Source: Eudorina sp. 2006-703-Eu-15 | Lineage: Eukaryota; Chlorophyta; Chlorophyceae; Chlamydomonadales; Volvocaceae | DNA: 64,000 nucleotides | Direction: 5' to 3' | NCBI GenBank assembly: GCA_003117195.1 | Contig: BDSI01000099.1 | Location: 332,479-396,478, forward strand | Shown: positions 10,657 through 32,553 of the stretch, in pieces | Position numbering within the stretch: position 1 is the stretch's first letter | Layout of the letters: every line of letters begins with the position of its first letter | The notes under the pieces: generated by a model | Told to the model about the DNA's origin: nothing | Databases searched by the model: none | What the model saw: only the letters and a program-made list of their open reading frames with translations | Made by a program: the position numbers and the translations under genes

Positions 10657-13600
10657 ATGCCACCTGCAACTGGACATGATACAACTTATCTCAAGGACAC
10701 AGTAGGCGAAGCACTAGCACGCGGTTGTGCTGCAGCAATTAGCGCACAACCAAACGATCCTGTCGAATATTTGGGTCTTTGGCTCCTGAAGTAAGCATGC
10801 GCAACGTCAGAACTCCTTTGCCACAATATGTTCAGATATGTGCGTAATAAAATTTGTGCAGATACGTTAAGAATGCGGAGGTGGAGGGCAACTTCTACAA
10901 GGAACGCCAGCAGGAGCTGCAGCAGAAGAAAGACAGGCTGGTGAGCCATCTCCCCAACAGTTATTCACGAGCTATATATTTGCAAATATCACGGCGTCCT
11001 TAGTTTCCTGGAGGCGGCGGCCCAAATGCTGCTGGGATGGTTTGGGGACCGCGGCCCGGGTCGGCCCCGGCAGTACAGGGTTTCAGCCGACCGGACCTCC
11101 CGCATGTCGCTCCTAACATACGCCTGCACGGCACTCGAAGCACGACATCTGCACAGCGGACAATCAGTTCCAAGACTCGCACGGGCTGTGCAGCCTGCAG
11201 CCACTGCAAGTGATACGATGCACACGCGTGCTGGTGCGCACGGACAAGACCAACGGTTCGCCCCTCCCGGGCTCACGAGCACGGCACAGGTTCAGCGCCT
11301 GGCAGGTTGGGGTCTCGCACATGGGACTTGAGCCATTGTGCGCGTTCGCGCCATGTACACACCCACGCTGGTGATCGGGCGGTATCCGACGATGTGCAGC
11401 TCGCTTCAACCGCCCACGGTCGAACTGAAGAGCACATATGTACAATGTTGGGCGCAGCAGCCTCCACATGCCCCCGCATGGGCAAGCCCCTCCAGACACA
11501 TCCGCACGCTCCCTAGCCCCTAAGCACCGTCTCTCACCTGCCGCACCTGCACTGCCCCGAATGCTGCGCGCTCTCACAGCCTCCCGATCTCACTGACCTT
11601 CCCCCATCGCCCCACCGGTATTCGAGTCCCTCTCCCGCCTTTCCCGGCCTGTGCTCCTTTCCCGACCTACCTCTCCTTTCCCGGGCCCACGCTCCTTTCC
11701 CGACCCAAGTCATCCCGACCCAAGTCGTCCCTGACCCCGACCCAAACCGTCTCCGACCCAAACTATAACCGGCCCAAACCGTTACCGGCCCAAATCGCAG
11801 ATCAAGGAGGCCCAGGCGGCACAAACCGTCAAAGCCGCCGCCGCTACCCGCAAGGAGGCGGCGGAGGAGCTAGCCGCCCTGTCGGCGGTGCCGCGGGACC
11901 TGCTGCAGGCGGCGGTGCACCTGATCAAGCAGCACACCGCCGCCGGCGCCGCCTACGCGGCCATAGTGACAGACCCCGAGGAGCCGGACTGGGTGGCTCC
12001 GGAGGACGACGAGGCCGCGGCGGCGGAGTCGGAGGACGAGGGCGACGGCGCTGCAGCGGGCGAGGGCGAGGGCGAGGAGGAGGCCCCGCCGGAGCCGGAG
12101 CCGGAGGAGGCAGAGCCGGAGGAGGACGAGGAGGGCGGGCCGCCCAAGCCCAAGATCCCGCGGCCCGTGGACTACAGCAAAAAGTACTTTGCCTACGTGG
12201 CCGCGTCGGCGGGGCAGGAGCACGTGCTCGAGTCGGACGTGTACCGCCCCGGCCCGGTGGAGGAGGACGCCGAGGACGCCAAGCCGGAGCCGGTGCCGTA
12301 CACGTTCCGCATCCTGGACGAGAAGCTACCCATGGTGTACGTCGCCAACGTGGCGGACGAGGAGCGCATCAAGTTCTTCCGGAAGTTTCCGAAGATCGGG
12401 TCGTACCAGGCGTGCGGCGTGGCGCTTCCGCCCGGCGGCGAGTTCAAGGCGGTGGTGGCCGCCGACACGCTGTTCCCCGAGGGCAGCGGCCAGCCGCTGT
12501 CCCCCGAGGACAAGGACTTCATCTGGGAGGTGTCGCAGTCGCTCAGCAAGGCTATGGCCATCGTGGCGCAGCAGGCGGCGGCGGCCCTGACCGGAACCTC
12601 CGCGGCGGAGGCGCTTGAGGCGCTCAAGGCCAGGCTGACGGAGCTGAGGACGCAGGCGACGGCGGAGGCGCTGACGGCGGGTGAGGAGAGCGGCGGACGC
12701 CGCTGGAGGCGCAAGGGGGGAGGGAGAAAGCGCCGAGGGCTGAGTGGCGAGGCTGGCAAGGGAAAAGAGTGTGCAGCCGAAACAAGATGGGGTCACAAAC
12801 CAGATGGGGTCAGAAAGGGAATGGGGTAAGGGGTTCAACTCGGGTGGGAACCAGGCGCAGAACCGGGTGTCGCCAGCACAGCGGGGTCCCGCCCCCGTCT
12901 TGCGCGGCCTAAGGGGGGCGCTGGGTGCATGGGCGGGGCCTTCGGCTGGAGAGTGCGGAGTGAGACATCAGCGGGCAGCGGGCGGGTGAGGGGCGCCGGG
13001 CGGACAGGCTTTCGAGTCCCGGGGGAGTCGCCGGTTCCTTTGCCGCTGTGGGGACAGGGCTGTCAATCCTTCCAACCCTCTGGAGCAGGGCTGGCGATCT
13101 TGCCGAAGCTGTTGGGGCAGGGTTGGCAGTCCTTCCGAAGATCCGAACGGGGAGCTGCATCCGAACGGGGAGCTGCATCCCGGTGCAGAGGGCTGACCGC
13201 GTCCGTTGGGGATGAAATTGAGAAAAGAAAACCCGAAGAACGAACCCGGGCACACCGTTGGGGAATGGCTCACCTCCGTGCGTCTACTGCGCCGCTGCAA
13301 CGGCCGCGACGTTCCCGCTTTGCGCAGCGCCGCCGCCCAAGGAGGGCGAGGAGGAGGAAGAGGAGGAGGCGCCGCCGCCGGAGGAGGAGCAGCCGCCGGA
13401 GGAGGAGGAGGAAGAGGAGGAGGAGGAGGCCGCGGAGGGTGAGGAGGGCGAGGAGGCTGCGGAGGAAGGCGAGGAGGGCGAGGAGCCCAAGCCGAAGAAG
13501 AAGAAGAAGAAGGTCTTCGACCCTATCCCGGGGATCAAGGCGGCCATTGAAAAGCTCACCGTGGTCATGGAGGCGGCCAAGGAGGCGGAGGCCCATGCGC

Positions 13601-15073
13601 GGACCGCCGTGGAACTGGAACAGCAGGCGCTGGCGGCCGTCGTGGAGGTGGGGCTGGGGGGCACGGGGCTGGGCTGGGTGGGGGCCCAGGGCACCGGCGC
13701 CTTCAGCGGGAGGGGTTCAAGGGGTGTTGTGGTGAGGGGCCCTTCAGTCATGGTCATCCGCAATCCTGATTGCGGGTTGGAGATGGGCCTGGGAGCCAGC
13801 CAGGCCTGCGCCGCATGGATGGGGTCATGATCTCACAGCCTGGGTTTGGCTCCGGACTTGCATTCCGGACTTGCATTCCACCAACATCGGTGGCCCCAAT
13901 CGGCACTCCCCCAGGCTGTGCAGCTGTGCCAACCCTGGCTTTCAGTTGACCATTCCTCCTTCACTCACACTGTTACCCCCGATCCCTGGTTCACCGCCAC
14001 CGCGCACCGCCACCGCGCACCGCACCCCCGCACCCCGCTCCTCCGCACTACCGCACCCCTCACTGCCGCTGTGCCGCCGCGCCCCGCCCGCAGGCCGCCA
14101 CCGCGTCCTCGGAGGCGACGCTCTCTTCGCTGCAGCACCTGCTCACCGTGCCCCAGGCCACCTTCCACGTTCTTAAGGCGCTGCTGCACCTGCTGGGCCG
14201 CGACCCCGCCACCTTCGCCACCTGGAAGCGCGCCTTCGCGCATTTCACGCCCTCGCTCTTCGAGGACATGGCCGCCTACGACGCGACGCAGGAGCGCGAC
14301 ATGGCGCTGTGGGGCCGCATCCGCTCCTGCTACAAGGCCGTCTCGAACGCCAAGAAGCTGGAGCAGGAGATGCCCAACACCATGTTTGGCGCGCTGGCGC
14401 TCGCCTACATCAAGCAGGTCCGGCGCGTGGCGCGCAAGGCGGTGCTGCACCGGACTGTGACGGCCAAGATGGAGAAGGCGATTGCGGACCTGGAGGCCAA
14501 GCAGGCGGCACTGGCGGAGGCGGAGCGGCTCAAGGTGGGTGTGCGGCGGGCGTGCGGGCTAGTGTTTACAGCAGTTGACTGCAGTTAGAGATTCAGACCG
14601 TGAGTCTGTCTGTCTGGCTGGATGGATAAGTACGGGCTGGGGAGGGCCCGGGGCGGCGGGCCTGGAGGAGTGGGCAGTTTAGGCCGCCCTGAGGAGCGGG
14701 AATCTTGGCACGGCAGGGATCCGGCCCCAAAAGAGTGAGGCCAGCACCGGGCCGGGTGGAGGAGGCACATACGCAACACCTCGACTGGATCGCAAGCGCC
14801 TCAAGTGTGTGGAAGCACGCCTTCCGAATGGCAAGGACGTCTATGTTGAATGTTTCGCCACAGGCCGAGGCGGAGGCGGAGGCCGCGCGACAAGCGGAGG
14901 AGGAGGCGCGGTTGGCGGAGGAGGCGGCCGCGCGCGCGGCGGCGGAGGCGGAGGAGGCGGCGCGGTTGGCAGCGGAGGCGGAGGCGGCCGCGGCCGCGGA
15001 AGGCGAGGGCGGTGCCGAGGGGGAGGCGGAGGGGGAGGGGCAAGGGGAAGAGGGGCAGGGTGAGGACGCGTAA
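10657..15073 (+). CDS. RSP2: Flagellar radial spoke protein 2
   Basis: RSP2 is a structural and signalling subunit of the axonemal radial spoke, needed for normal flagellar waveform. Six exons join in phase: 10657-10790, 10862-10940, 11801-12680, 13328-13647, 14094-14534 and 14864-15073, giving 687 residues. The N-terminus carries a Dpy-30 motif (YLKDTVGEALARG...NDPVEYLGLWLLKY), the dimerisation and docking helix pair known in RSP2. Exon 3 encodes a highly acidic linker and a GAF-like domain around KKYFAYVAASAGQEH to PLSPEDKDFIWEVSQSL. Exon 4 adds a second Glu-rich stretch ending in six lysines, and exons 5-6 a helical region and an Ala/Glu-rich coiled coil. This order agrees with Chlamydomonas RSP2. 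The third intron (12681-13327) shows no recognisable exon. The other Dpy-30 spoke protein, RSP23, would carry a nucleoside diphosphate kinase domain, which is absent. Confidence 0.93.
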
Positions 15074-15260
15074 GGAGGCTGGTATGCATTCGCCTAAGGA
15101 GGCTGGTATGCATTCGTGATGGCCATTACGTGAGGGGGCACTGGCAGCCGCTTGCTGCCGTGTGGTGGCGTCGGTGTTAGGGCTCATGGTGACGGGCTTT
15201 GGGACATGGGGTATATTATATGACCGCCGTACCCAGGAGGGGCTGAATGCGGCAATGGGA

Positions 15261-15265
15261 TGTAA
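15261..15265 (+). terminator. TGTAA poly(A) signal of RSP2
   Basis: TGTAA is the standard poly(A) signal in Chlamydomonas and its relatives. This copy lies about 190 bases after the RSP2 stop codon. Confidence 0.65.
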
Positions 15266-16703
15266 GGGTAACGTTGTGCGACATCATGTGTCACGTCGGT
15301 GTTTAGCGGTTAGTTTTGTCCGATTGGGGCGTTAGGTAGGTGATGCCGTGCAGCGACAACGCGGTTCGGATTTAGCAGGCAGCGGGGCACGGGAGGGGAC
15401 CCGACCGTGATTTAAGCTTTAACTTGACTTGGTGACGCGGGTGATGATAATGAGTGCGAAGGACCTGGTGGGGGAATCCGGGGGCCGGGGATCCGGCATC
15501 CGGGGCGCGAAAGACCGCTTCTTGATGTGTGCTGCGATGACACGTGTCCATATCTGTACCTTGAATGTTACGTAGCGGTTTTCCAGGCACAATCCGCGCC
15601 GCTGCCACACCCAGCGACTGCCCGGTTTGGTCTATAATGAAAGGCGGCAGCGATGCCGCCCCAGGGCATCTGAAGTCTGTACCCCACGAGTAGTGGCCGC
15701 TCGCTGGCGGTGATGTCGGCTGTTGGCGTCCTTGCTGGTTGTGAGGGAGGGGGAGGGAGGGGACCGTGAGCATCTCCCTCTGACAACGCCGGACGATGCA
15801 CGATGGCGATGGAAACAGCCTCGATGCACATACCGATAAACGACCTGTGAGGGGTTCTGCCCTGTAACTGAATGGCAACGAATTGAACACCCTGGGCTGT
15901 GAGGGGCTGTGGGAGGACCGTAGTTGTCGAGCGATGGTTTGCGGGCACCTAGCAGGAGGTCGCAACACAGCGCAGGTGCACCAAGCATTCGTTCATATTG
16001 GGAAGGCACGCAGCAGCAGGATTCCGATCTGCTGCAGGCCGTACCTAACCGAAAGGAGGCGATGTCAACCCAGAGTGCCCGCCGCGCACCCCTCAAACGG
16101 CAGCTGCTTAGATAACCGCTACAGGCGTCCATCCATCATGCGGCACCTACAGTACACCGGCCAGGACGCAGTGTTTGCTAACCCAACGCAAGCCCCGATA
16201 CCGCAGGCCTGCGTCCCTGCCTTTCATACTGTCCATTAAGGCGCGCGTCCTGCTGTGGAGGGAGAGGCCGTGTCCCCTCGTCTTTGCCAGTCTCCGCTGT
16301 TAGTTGTCCTCCCGACAAAACACAATGTGCAGAAACCCTGCGTTGCTCGCGAGTCAAGCGCCTCCACACAAGCGGTTAGGCACGCACGGGAATGAGCAAA
16401 GCCCCCAACTCCGCGGCACTGCGAATGAGCACCAATATTATTAGGCCATCGCTACGAATGCATAACCATCCTACGCTGTGTGTACATCACCGCCCTACAT
16501 GCTGCGACCCGACGCTGCATGGCTCACCGCTGCAAGTAAACGCGATTTTGGCGGGCAAGCCAGGCGATGCCCCGCACTGCCCCCGCAGCCGCGGAAACCA
16601 CTGCCGGCTGCTGCCAGGAGGGCTATGGACCGCCGTCGCCCTCGGCATCGCATCACTCGCTGCGTGGTGACCCACGCCCGACCGCACGCGTGCCCCCTCA
16701 GCC

Positions 16704-16708
16704 TTACA
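16704..16708 (-). terminator. TGTAA poly(A) signal of katanin p60
   Basis: TTACA on the plus strand reads TGTAA on the minus strand. It lies about 75 bases after the katanin stop codon. Confidence 0.6.
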
Positions 16709-16779
16709 CCCATCAAGACGGCGAAAGCGCAAAACAAGTCACCGCAAGCCCCAAGCCACCGCCGCCCCTGCCGCCAGCT

Positions 16780-22957
<6,178 letters not shown>

Positions 22958-23455
22958 TATGTGCTGAGCTCAAGGTGCGCAACCTGATCAGAACAGCACG
23001 TTCTTAGCTTCTAGCACAGAGGTCGAGGTCCCTCAGCTACAAGGCATTCATGGACTACGCCAGGCGTCACGACACGCAACATAAGTCTTTGACTGTGCAT
23101 CTTAGGCTTGCACAATGTATGCAAAACACAAGTGCCATTTCATAACAGCGCGAGGCAGGTTCAAAGATATATTAAATTATTGTGGTGATGTTCAGGAACT
23201 AAACGATACCAATTTGGCAACATGGGCATAACGAATTACCTTTCCTTTCAACTAGGCCGTACTACACTCCGCAATTTAAAAATCAGATTGGGACATCATC
23301 AAAAGCTCTGTTGACTGTGCAATAGAGTACATTGAACGCGTAAACAATTCAACCATATTGTGGACCCGCTGCTAAATTGCGGACATAGCTTCCGCGAGCG
23401 CATTCGTTTCGATGATGGCATAGGCCAAAGGGCATTGCAACTTTTGACACTGAAT
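22958..23455. promoter_or_regulatory. Divergent promoter region, katanin / MSD1-like
   Basis: About 500 bases separate the two start codons. Composition is clearly more AT-rich from about 23080 to 23460 than in the flanking genes, consistent with promoters and 5' UTRs for both directions. No specific binding site is claimed. Confidence 0.5.
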
Positions 23456-26400
23456 ATGATGGATTTATTCGGCTCATTTTCGCGAACAGCTGTCGGGAGC
23501 TTTGACGCAGTCGAAAGCATGGACTTTGTGGAGGGCTCTTACGACGCCGCAGGGCCGGCAGCGTCTGGCCTCGACGTCCCTGATGAGCAGAGCGTGAAGG
23601 ATGCAATTGAGCGGATAGAACCATTCCTGAAAGGTAAGCGCAAAAGTTCCGTCGTCTCACTTACAAATCCGCGTCGTGTCTCCGGGAACATTTCCAAAGA
23701 TGCTGTAGCAATTGGTTCTCGGGTACTTTATTTTTTCATGATGTTATTTATGCTACACGATACGCTCCTGACCACCCGCTGGAGACTTGTTATGAACTAC
23801 CCCCGCTTCCAGCCCAACGCCCGCAAATATTGGTCATAATCATGTGCCTGCACATTTCGTTCTTGACTTTCAGGACAGGGATACTTGCCAATGGGAGGAA
23901 ACCTTCAAGTTCTGAATGCAACAGCCGAACAGGCTTGCCTCGTACTGGACCTCATCTTCAGACTGGTACGGCACTGCTCCTTGGCGCCGCCTTGGCATCC
24001 GAAATGTTGTAGGACGCGCGGCGTGGTCACGTCCGTTGCTGGCAAAGTCGACACTTATCGAAACCCGCGGCTACTCCTTGGTTGCGCCCTAGCTCCCATG
24101 CACGCCAAGCATGTAAAGAGGGGTCGTGTTTTCCGCCCTCAGGCCAGCCAGCAGCAGCGCGATAATCGCTCCCGCGAGCAGCTCCGAGACCAGGCAGACA
24201 AAGACCGTGTCGCTCTTGCGCACGCTCAAAAGAAGAATGAGGCGCTCGATGAAAGCAACAGGAAGCTTCTGGCTCAAGTGAAGGATTTGGAGGGAAAGGT
24301 GGGTAACCGCATGTATGATTGTTATCAGCGCCAAATACCTCGGAGTGGCTGAGGTGTGCATTGGGGTGACTGTTCCTGAACATGTCGTTGGCGGTGCCCT
24401 GTTGGGTTGACGCATGGCTTTGCGACGATTGCCTTCCTTCAATGCCAACAGCTTTTAGCAGCCAAGCATAAAGCAGAGGAGCAAGAGCGGGAGCTTAAGC
24501 AGAAGCTGCAGTCAACCACGGCCAGGCTGAACGGCTACCTGCATGGTGGTAGAGATGCAGGGAAGCGAACACTGGCGGGGGCAGGCGGGGCAGGGATTGC
24601 TGCCGGCGCAGGAGGACCCCGCCGAGTCGCGCCTGCGTACGACAGGTTCAAGGACGATCCAGCCGAAGCAGCTGCAGCAACCCAGGTGGGTAAGGCTGTG
24701 TTTGATGGCAAGCAAACTGTAGGGAAAGGCTCATGTTGGCATCATGAAGGATCATCTTCTGAGCTTGGGAAGACGCCCGTCGAGGCTTGTGCACGCGTAG
24801 GATGCGTGATCCATGCCGCTTCAGCTAATGCTTCCAGGTCTTCGTACAGGGGCTTGTGGCGGAAGTTGCAGTGGTCACTGATTCCGCTTGTGATCTCGCA
24901 TTCACAGAAGCTGGAGGCGGAGCTTGCGCAGCTCAAGCAACAGAACGCACGGCTCAAGAAGCAGCTGGCGACTGCGCGCGAGCAGGTCGGCGCCAGCCCT
25001 CGGACGATCGAGGCCGGCGGCTCGCCGGTTCGCGACGGCCAGCGGGGCGACCAGCTGACCGAGCGCGGCGGCATGGACAGCGACACTTTTGACATGCAGG
25101 CGAGTCGCGCAGCCTTACGACTCAGGTTGTCATCCATTCTGTTTGTACATTGTATCATTGAAACTTGCCAGGCGTTTGGCCTGACCAACGGTGTCAGCGG
25201 CGTTTTAGATTTTGGTTTCTACCCAGGCTTACCTAGGCTACTGCCTTTTAATGTCATATCGGGGTCCTCGGTAACGGTGCTAATTAATTTGATACCCGCA
25301 TTGTCTTGTGTTCGCTGCGCCGCTTGCGTTGAACGAAGACCGTGCGGAACTCGCTGGCCGATGCTGGCGGGGGTGCCTTGAGCTCCGGGGAGGTGGCCCG
25401 CCTACAAAAGTTAGTCCGTGAGCTGCAGCTGGTGAGTGAGGATGCATTCCTTCGGTGTGATGGGAGTGACTTTGCAGAATATTTGCGACACCTCAGCATC
25501 ATTGCTCGTCTCCATACGTGGCCACATTGTTTTTTGGAACCGTTACAAGGTGGACCCACATGGATACATGTCGTTCAATGCGACACACTGGTGTCCTCCG
25601 CTGGTCAACCTTGCATCCCATTTGACCCATTGTTGGGGTAAGGCAAAATTACAGGGCTCGGCTTGCACGTTGAGCTTCGCATGTCAACGTGGTTGCTGCA
25701 GAATTTGGAGCAGCAGCAACGGCAGCTCGAGAAGGCAGCCGCGGATCGATCCGAGCTGCACCGGACGCTCAGCTCCTTGCGGAGCAAATGCGTAAGTTCT
25801 CGCCGGAGATGGGTTTGATCGTTCCATGTTGTTCTGGGGAAGGCCGTCCGAAGTTTTGGGTCACCTCTCTCACACATCATCGCTGCTGACATTTAATACG
25901 TGCGAATGGCAGGCGACCCTTGAGGTTGAGCGCAAGAACGCTGAGGACAGGTTCCTACGGGCACAACGCGCGACAGCAGCCATGCTTGACCCCGCGGTGG
26001 CTGAGGCACAGTCGGCTGAGCTGCGCGCCAAGCTGGACATAGCTGAGCGAGAGCTGCACGAAGCCAACAGCAGGTGTGGTGCGCGGAAGCGCACGTCCCA
26101 AAACCTTGAGCCGTGCTGCAATGGCTGACACGCGAAATTTGTGCTCAGCCTTACGTGTAATCGTTTTGTATCGGCCAATGCCATTGGCAGCACGGCTGTG
26201 CTCAGCCTTACGTGTAATCGTTTTGTATCGGCCAATGCCATTGGCAGCACGGCTGTGCTCAGCCTTACGTGTAATCGTTTTGTATCGGCCAATGCCATTG
26301 GCAGCACGGCTTGTAATCGCACTTGTGAACCCTTACCGGCAGGGCTGACTTGCTCAAGGAGCGCGTTGCGGCTGCTGAGATTGAGCTGGAGTCGAACCAG

Positions 26401-27409
26401 CGCCACGTCGGCGTGCTGAAGCGCGCCATTCGGGCGCTGCCCAAAGGGCAACAGGCCCTGGAGCAGCTGGATCACTTGGTGGCGGAGGAGCTTCAGCCGC
26501 TGCGGGACCAGCTCCGTAGTCTTAGGGCGGAGCTTGAGGCGGCGAAGGAGCAGGTGAGGACTGCGCCGCGCCTAGCGGGGTAATCGATGGAGATGTTTTA
26601 GCGTGTTGGTTTGTGCAAAGTCAGTCGTGAAGCGATTGCGCGCGGCGTGGTCGCAGTACGGCATTCTGCTATTCTGCACCGAAATGTCGGTGGTAAGATG
26701 ACGATCTTAGTATGCTGACCGCTCTCACGATTGGTTGCCCTGCCTGTAGCGCTCGGTGTCACCGCGAAACGAGGAGCCCTCCTGCGCGGGGGCAGTGGCG
26801 GCGGCCCCTACACAAGCAATCGGGTCATTTCCGAACAGGATGCCTTCGGAGGGATTGCCACTTTCCCCTGCCGTCCCACATCCGTCGTCGCCAACCGCGC
26901 GGTTCGACGGGTTCAAGACCAGGCCGTCGCCGTCGGCGGACAGCCCATCGCTCATCATGCAGCCGCCACCCGTCCATGCCTTCTACAACCGAACCTATTC
27001 ATCTACCATGCCGACGGAGCGCCCTTCGTCTAGAGGTGACGCGGCTGATCCACAACAAGAATTACGGCCGCAAAGTGAGCTGACCGGCATGGCTGATGCC
27101 TCGTCCCCCGGCGCGCAAAATGGGTCCGTCAGCGGTGCGAACGTTGGAGGCGTGGGCGGCGGCGCATTCATGCGGCGCAGTGTCTCTGCGGGTGTTGCAC
27201 ACCGTGCGGGGGAGGCGTACGTCTCGGCTGAGCGGCAGCGCGCCCGATGGCAGGTCCACAACCCGATGGCCCGACAGCGCTTCCCAAGCCCGATCGACAT
27301 CATCTTGGAGCAGGCTCGCAATCCTACTGCAGCTGACTCAACAATCTCCATCCGGACCGCAATCCCTGAAGGCCACACGGGCGTGTCCTCTCAGGGATCG
27401 ACGCCTTGA
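23456..27409 (+). CDS. MSD1/SSX2IP (ADIP)-like coiled-coil protein
   Basis: Ten exons join in phase: 23456-23633, 23874-23965, 24143-24298, 24452-24685, 24908-25099, 25339-25431, 25702-25791, 25913-26073, 26343-26553 and 26750-27409, giving 688 residues. The N-terminal pattern, a helix ending in FLKGQGYLPM, then NATAEQACLVLDLIFRL and a QQQRDNRSREQL heptad region leading into long coiled coils, resembles the ADIP family (animal SSX2IP, plant and yeast Msd1), which anchors microtubule nucleation sites. The C-terminal 220 residues are Ser/Pro-rich and probably disordered. Exon 5 appears to end at a GC donor (cag|gcgagt), and the acceptor of exon 6 lacks a good pyrimidine tract, so that junction is the weakest. 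The frame starts with two consecutive ATGs (23456 and 23459). A generic coiled-coil centrosomal or ciliary protein is the alternative. Confidence 0.6.
26140..26310 (+). repeat. 57-base tandem repeat, three copies, intronic
   Basis: Three nearly identical 57-base units start at 26140, 26197 and 26254 with tgtgctcagccttacgtgta. They lie in the intron 26074-26342 of the MSD1-like gene. The unit length is a multiple of three and leaves frames open on both strands. Confidence 0.95.
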
Positions 27410-29483
27410 CACGCCTATTTGTTGACCGAGTTCGTTTCGTAGTAATGACCGCGTTCGCTTGTGTTTAATCCTTGACACCAGTGTTCGTAGAGGCATGCAC
27501 TTGACAAATTTCGCTGACATTGTAGAACGGGGCGGCAGATGGTCGAACGTTTCGGTACGCTGCGGTACGATCCATCCAGACATGTTTGTTGTTACAAACT
27601 GCAGATGACGAATCTCATTAGTCACTTCTGCATTTCTCATTTTAGGGTGTAACCGTTGAATGACAATATCGCACAAGAATTGAGATGTTCAGAATCGCTC
27701 ATCTGCACAAAACACTAGTCTCACTCAGCAGCATCCAACAGTTAATACGGAAGATGTCCACGAGTTGGACAACCGCAAAAGCTTTCACGAACCAAACGAC
27801 AGTAAAACTGGTCAGATCCAGAGTCGCATCCCGAGCCGCTGGCGCAGAGTGTTATTCAACAAACGCAGCAACGAAGGCGTCCGCTTGGGGGGCACACAGT
27901 CGTAGGTCAGCAGCCAAGTCCACCTTCCAAGAAATGCCCTGGCCCCAATGAAGGGCTGGACAGGCAAGCACCGCATTCAACCCGCACCAAGGTGTGGAAG
28001 TGGCATGGAAACCGACACCAACACAAAATTTCTCAGAAAAAAACAGTGGTAACACTTGCATAGGCAAACCAGCACCACCAGCGTACACGCACATGGGCAA
28101 ACACGAGCACAATGCGAGAATGAAGGGTACGGACTGCCAACATAGCAGAGCATTCGAGAGGTAGAGCCGCCCAAGCCGGGCTATGTACAGCGGCAGCAAC
28201 CGCGGCACGGTTGTCACGCGAACCGTACACGCACAGGAAACATGTCGGTTGCGCCCCCGGCCTGTGTGCCATTCCACGGCCCCACAGCCCGCAGTCCCAC
28301 CCCAACAATGGGTGTGACCAGGCCAAGGCCTCGGCTGGTGATGAGCCGATGATCAGACATAACGCAAGCCGCGACGAAGACATCTCCTGCCCCTCGAAAA
28401 CATACCGTATTGACACTCACCCAGCTGCCCCAAGGCGCACCGCGCTCACAACTCGTCGTTCGGGGCGTGGCAGACCTGTTAAACCCACCGTGTGCACACG
28501 CATTCTCAAATACATGCGCGCTAGTGCACACTTGAAACAGGCTTACGCTCCGTGCGGATCAGGGACCGCTCACGCCCTTCCACTCTCGTGCTAAGCGCGG
28601 TTCGCTCGTCTCCGTAAGAGCTCGTCAGATCAGTTGAGAGCCCTTGGCAGCTACGTGTATATACTCTTCTCTTGTGTGATCTCTACTCGCATCTGCCCAT
28701 GCAATTATCGGAACTTGGGCACACGCGTCGGACCTTGCACAATCCCGACGTCACGCAGGCACGGCATGGCCAAAATGGATGTCCGGCCCTGAATATGCCG
28801 ATGTCCGACGGCAGATCCGTCTGAACACGTAGCCGCGTTCTAGGATGCGCCTTGCCAACCCGAGTCCAGCACATGTACCGTCCACGCAGACGTGGTGTGC
28901 ACATTCCTCGGATTGCCAATGCCACGGGCCCATTTGCTGCGCGAATCCCATAATACCGTTAACCTGCTGGCGCTGACGAAAGCACGCAAACATTTGCACC
29001 AGCAAACGCCGTCGTGCTATAATTCTCAAGCGCAACGCCAGCAGGCTGAACCGTGTACCTGAATGCTGGCCCCACATTTCCCCAACGCCTACGGACCCCG
29101 CCCATACACTCAGGAATTGCGCGGCACCAGCATCTGTCCTAGCCGAGGAAAGCGGCCCGTCACGTAGGCTGAGCTACACAAATGCGCCGGCACCAAATTT
29201 TTTAACTACTGCCGCCTCCTAGCTGGTCCAGCCGACTGCCAAAACGGAGCTCCGTTAGTCCCAAGCGCTCTGGCCATCTGCGCGTGCAGCAAGCAGGATC
29301 AAGGTCAAGATGGTGAGCATAGCGGTGCATATTATGAACATGTTCGTCCTCGTCTACTACGCTCTACTAAGGATGACCTGTCGCAATGATGACTTCCAAA
29401 TGCCGGCGCCAAGTCTCGATGACAAATGCAAGAGCATTGCGATGTAATCGCTGATTGGCCAGCATGCTCTACCCATAAAAACT
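27410..29483. other. Convergent intergenic region, no gene recognised
   Basis: This lies between the stops of the MSD1-like gene and the DEAD-box helicase gene. It has lower GC than the genes, and only short open frames without family resemblance. Apart from one TGTAA signal near its left end, I see nothing that can be named. Confidence 0.5.
27648..27652 (+). terminator. TGTAA poly(A) signal of the MSD1-like gene
   Basis: TGTAA occurs about 240 bases after the stop codon at 27407-27409. Confidence 0.55.

Positions 29484-32553
<3,070 letters not shown>

Larger units (their letters stand above)
15074..16779. other. Convergent intergenic region RSP2 / katanin
   Basis: The region holds both 3' UTRs, with a TGTAA signal for each gene listed separately. 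Several mid-sized open frames occur (for example 15568-15948 on the minus strand), but none carries a recognisable domain, so I annotate no gene. Confidence 0.5.

Noticed and set aside
15568..15948. 126-codon open frame on the minus strand.
   Set aside because: No domain, splice partner or start context was found, and it lies between two convergent genes.
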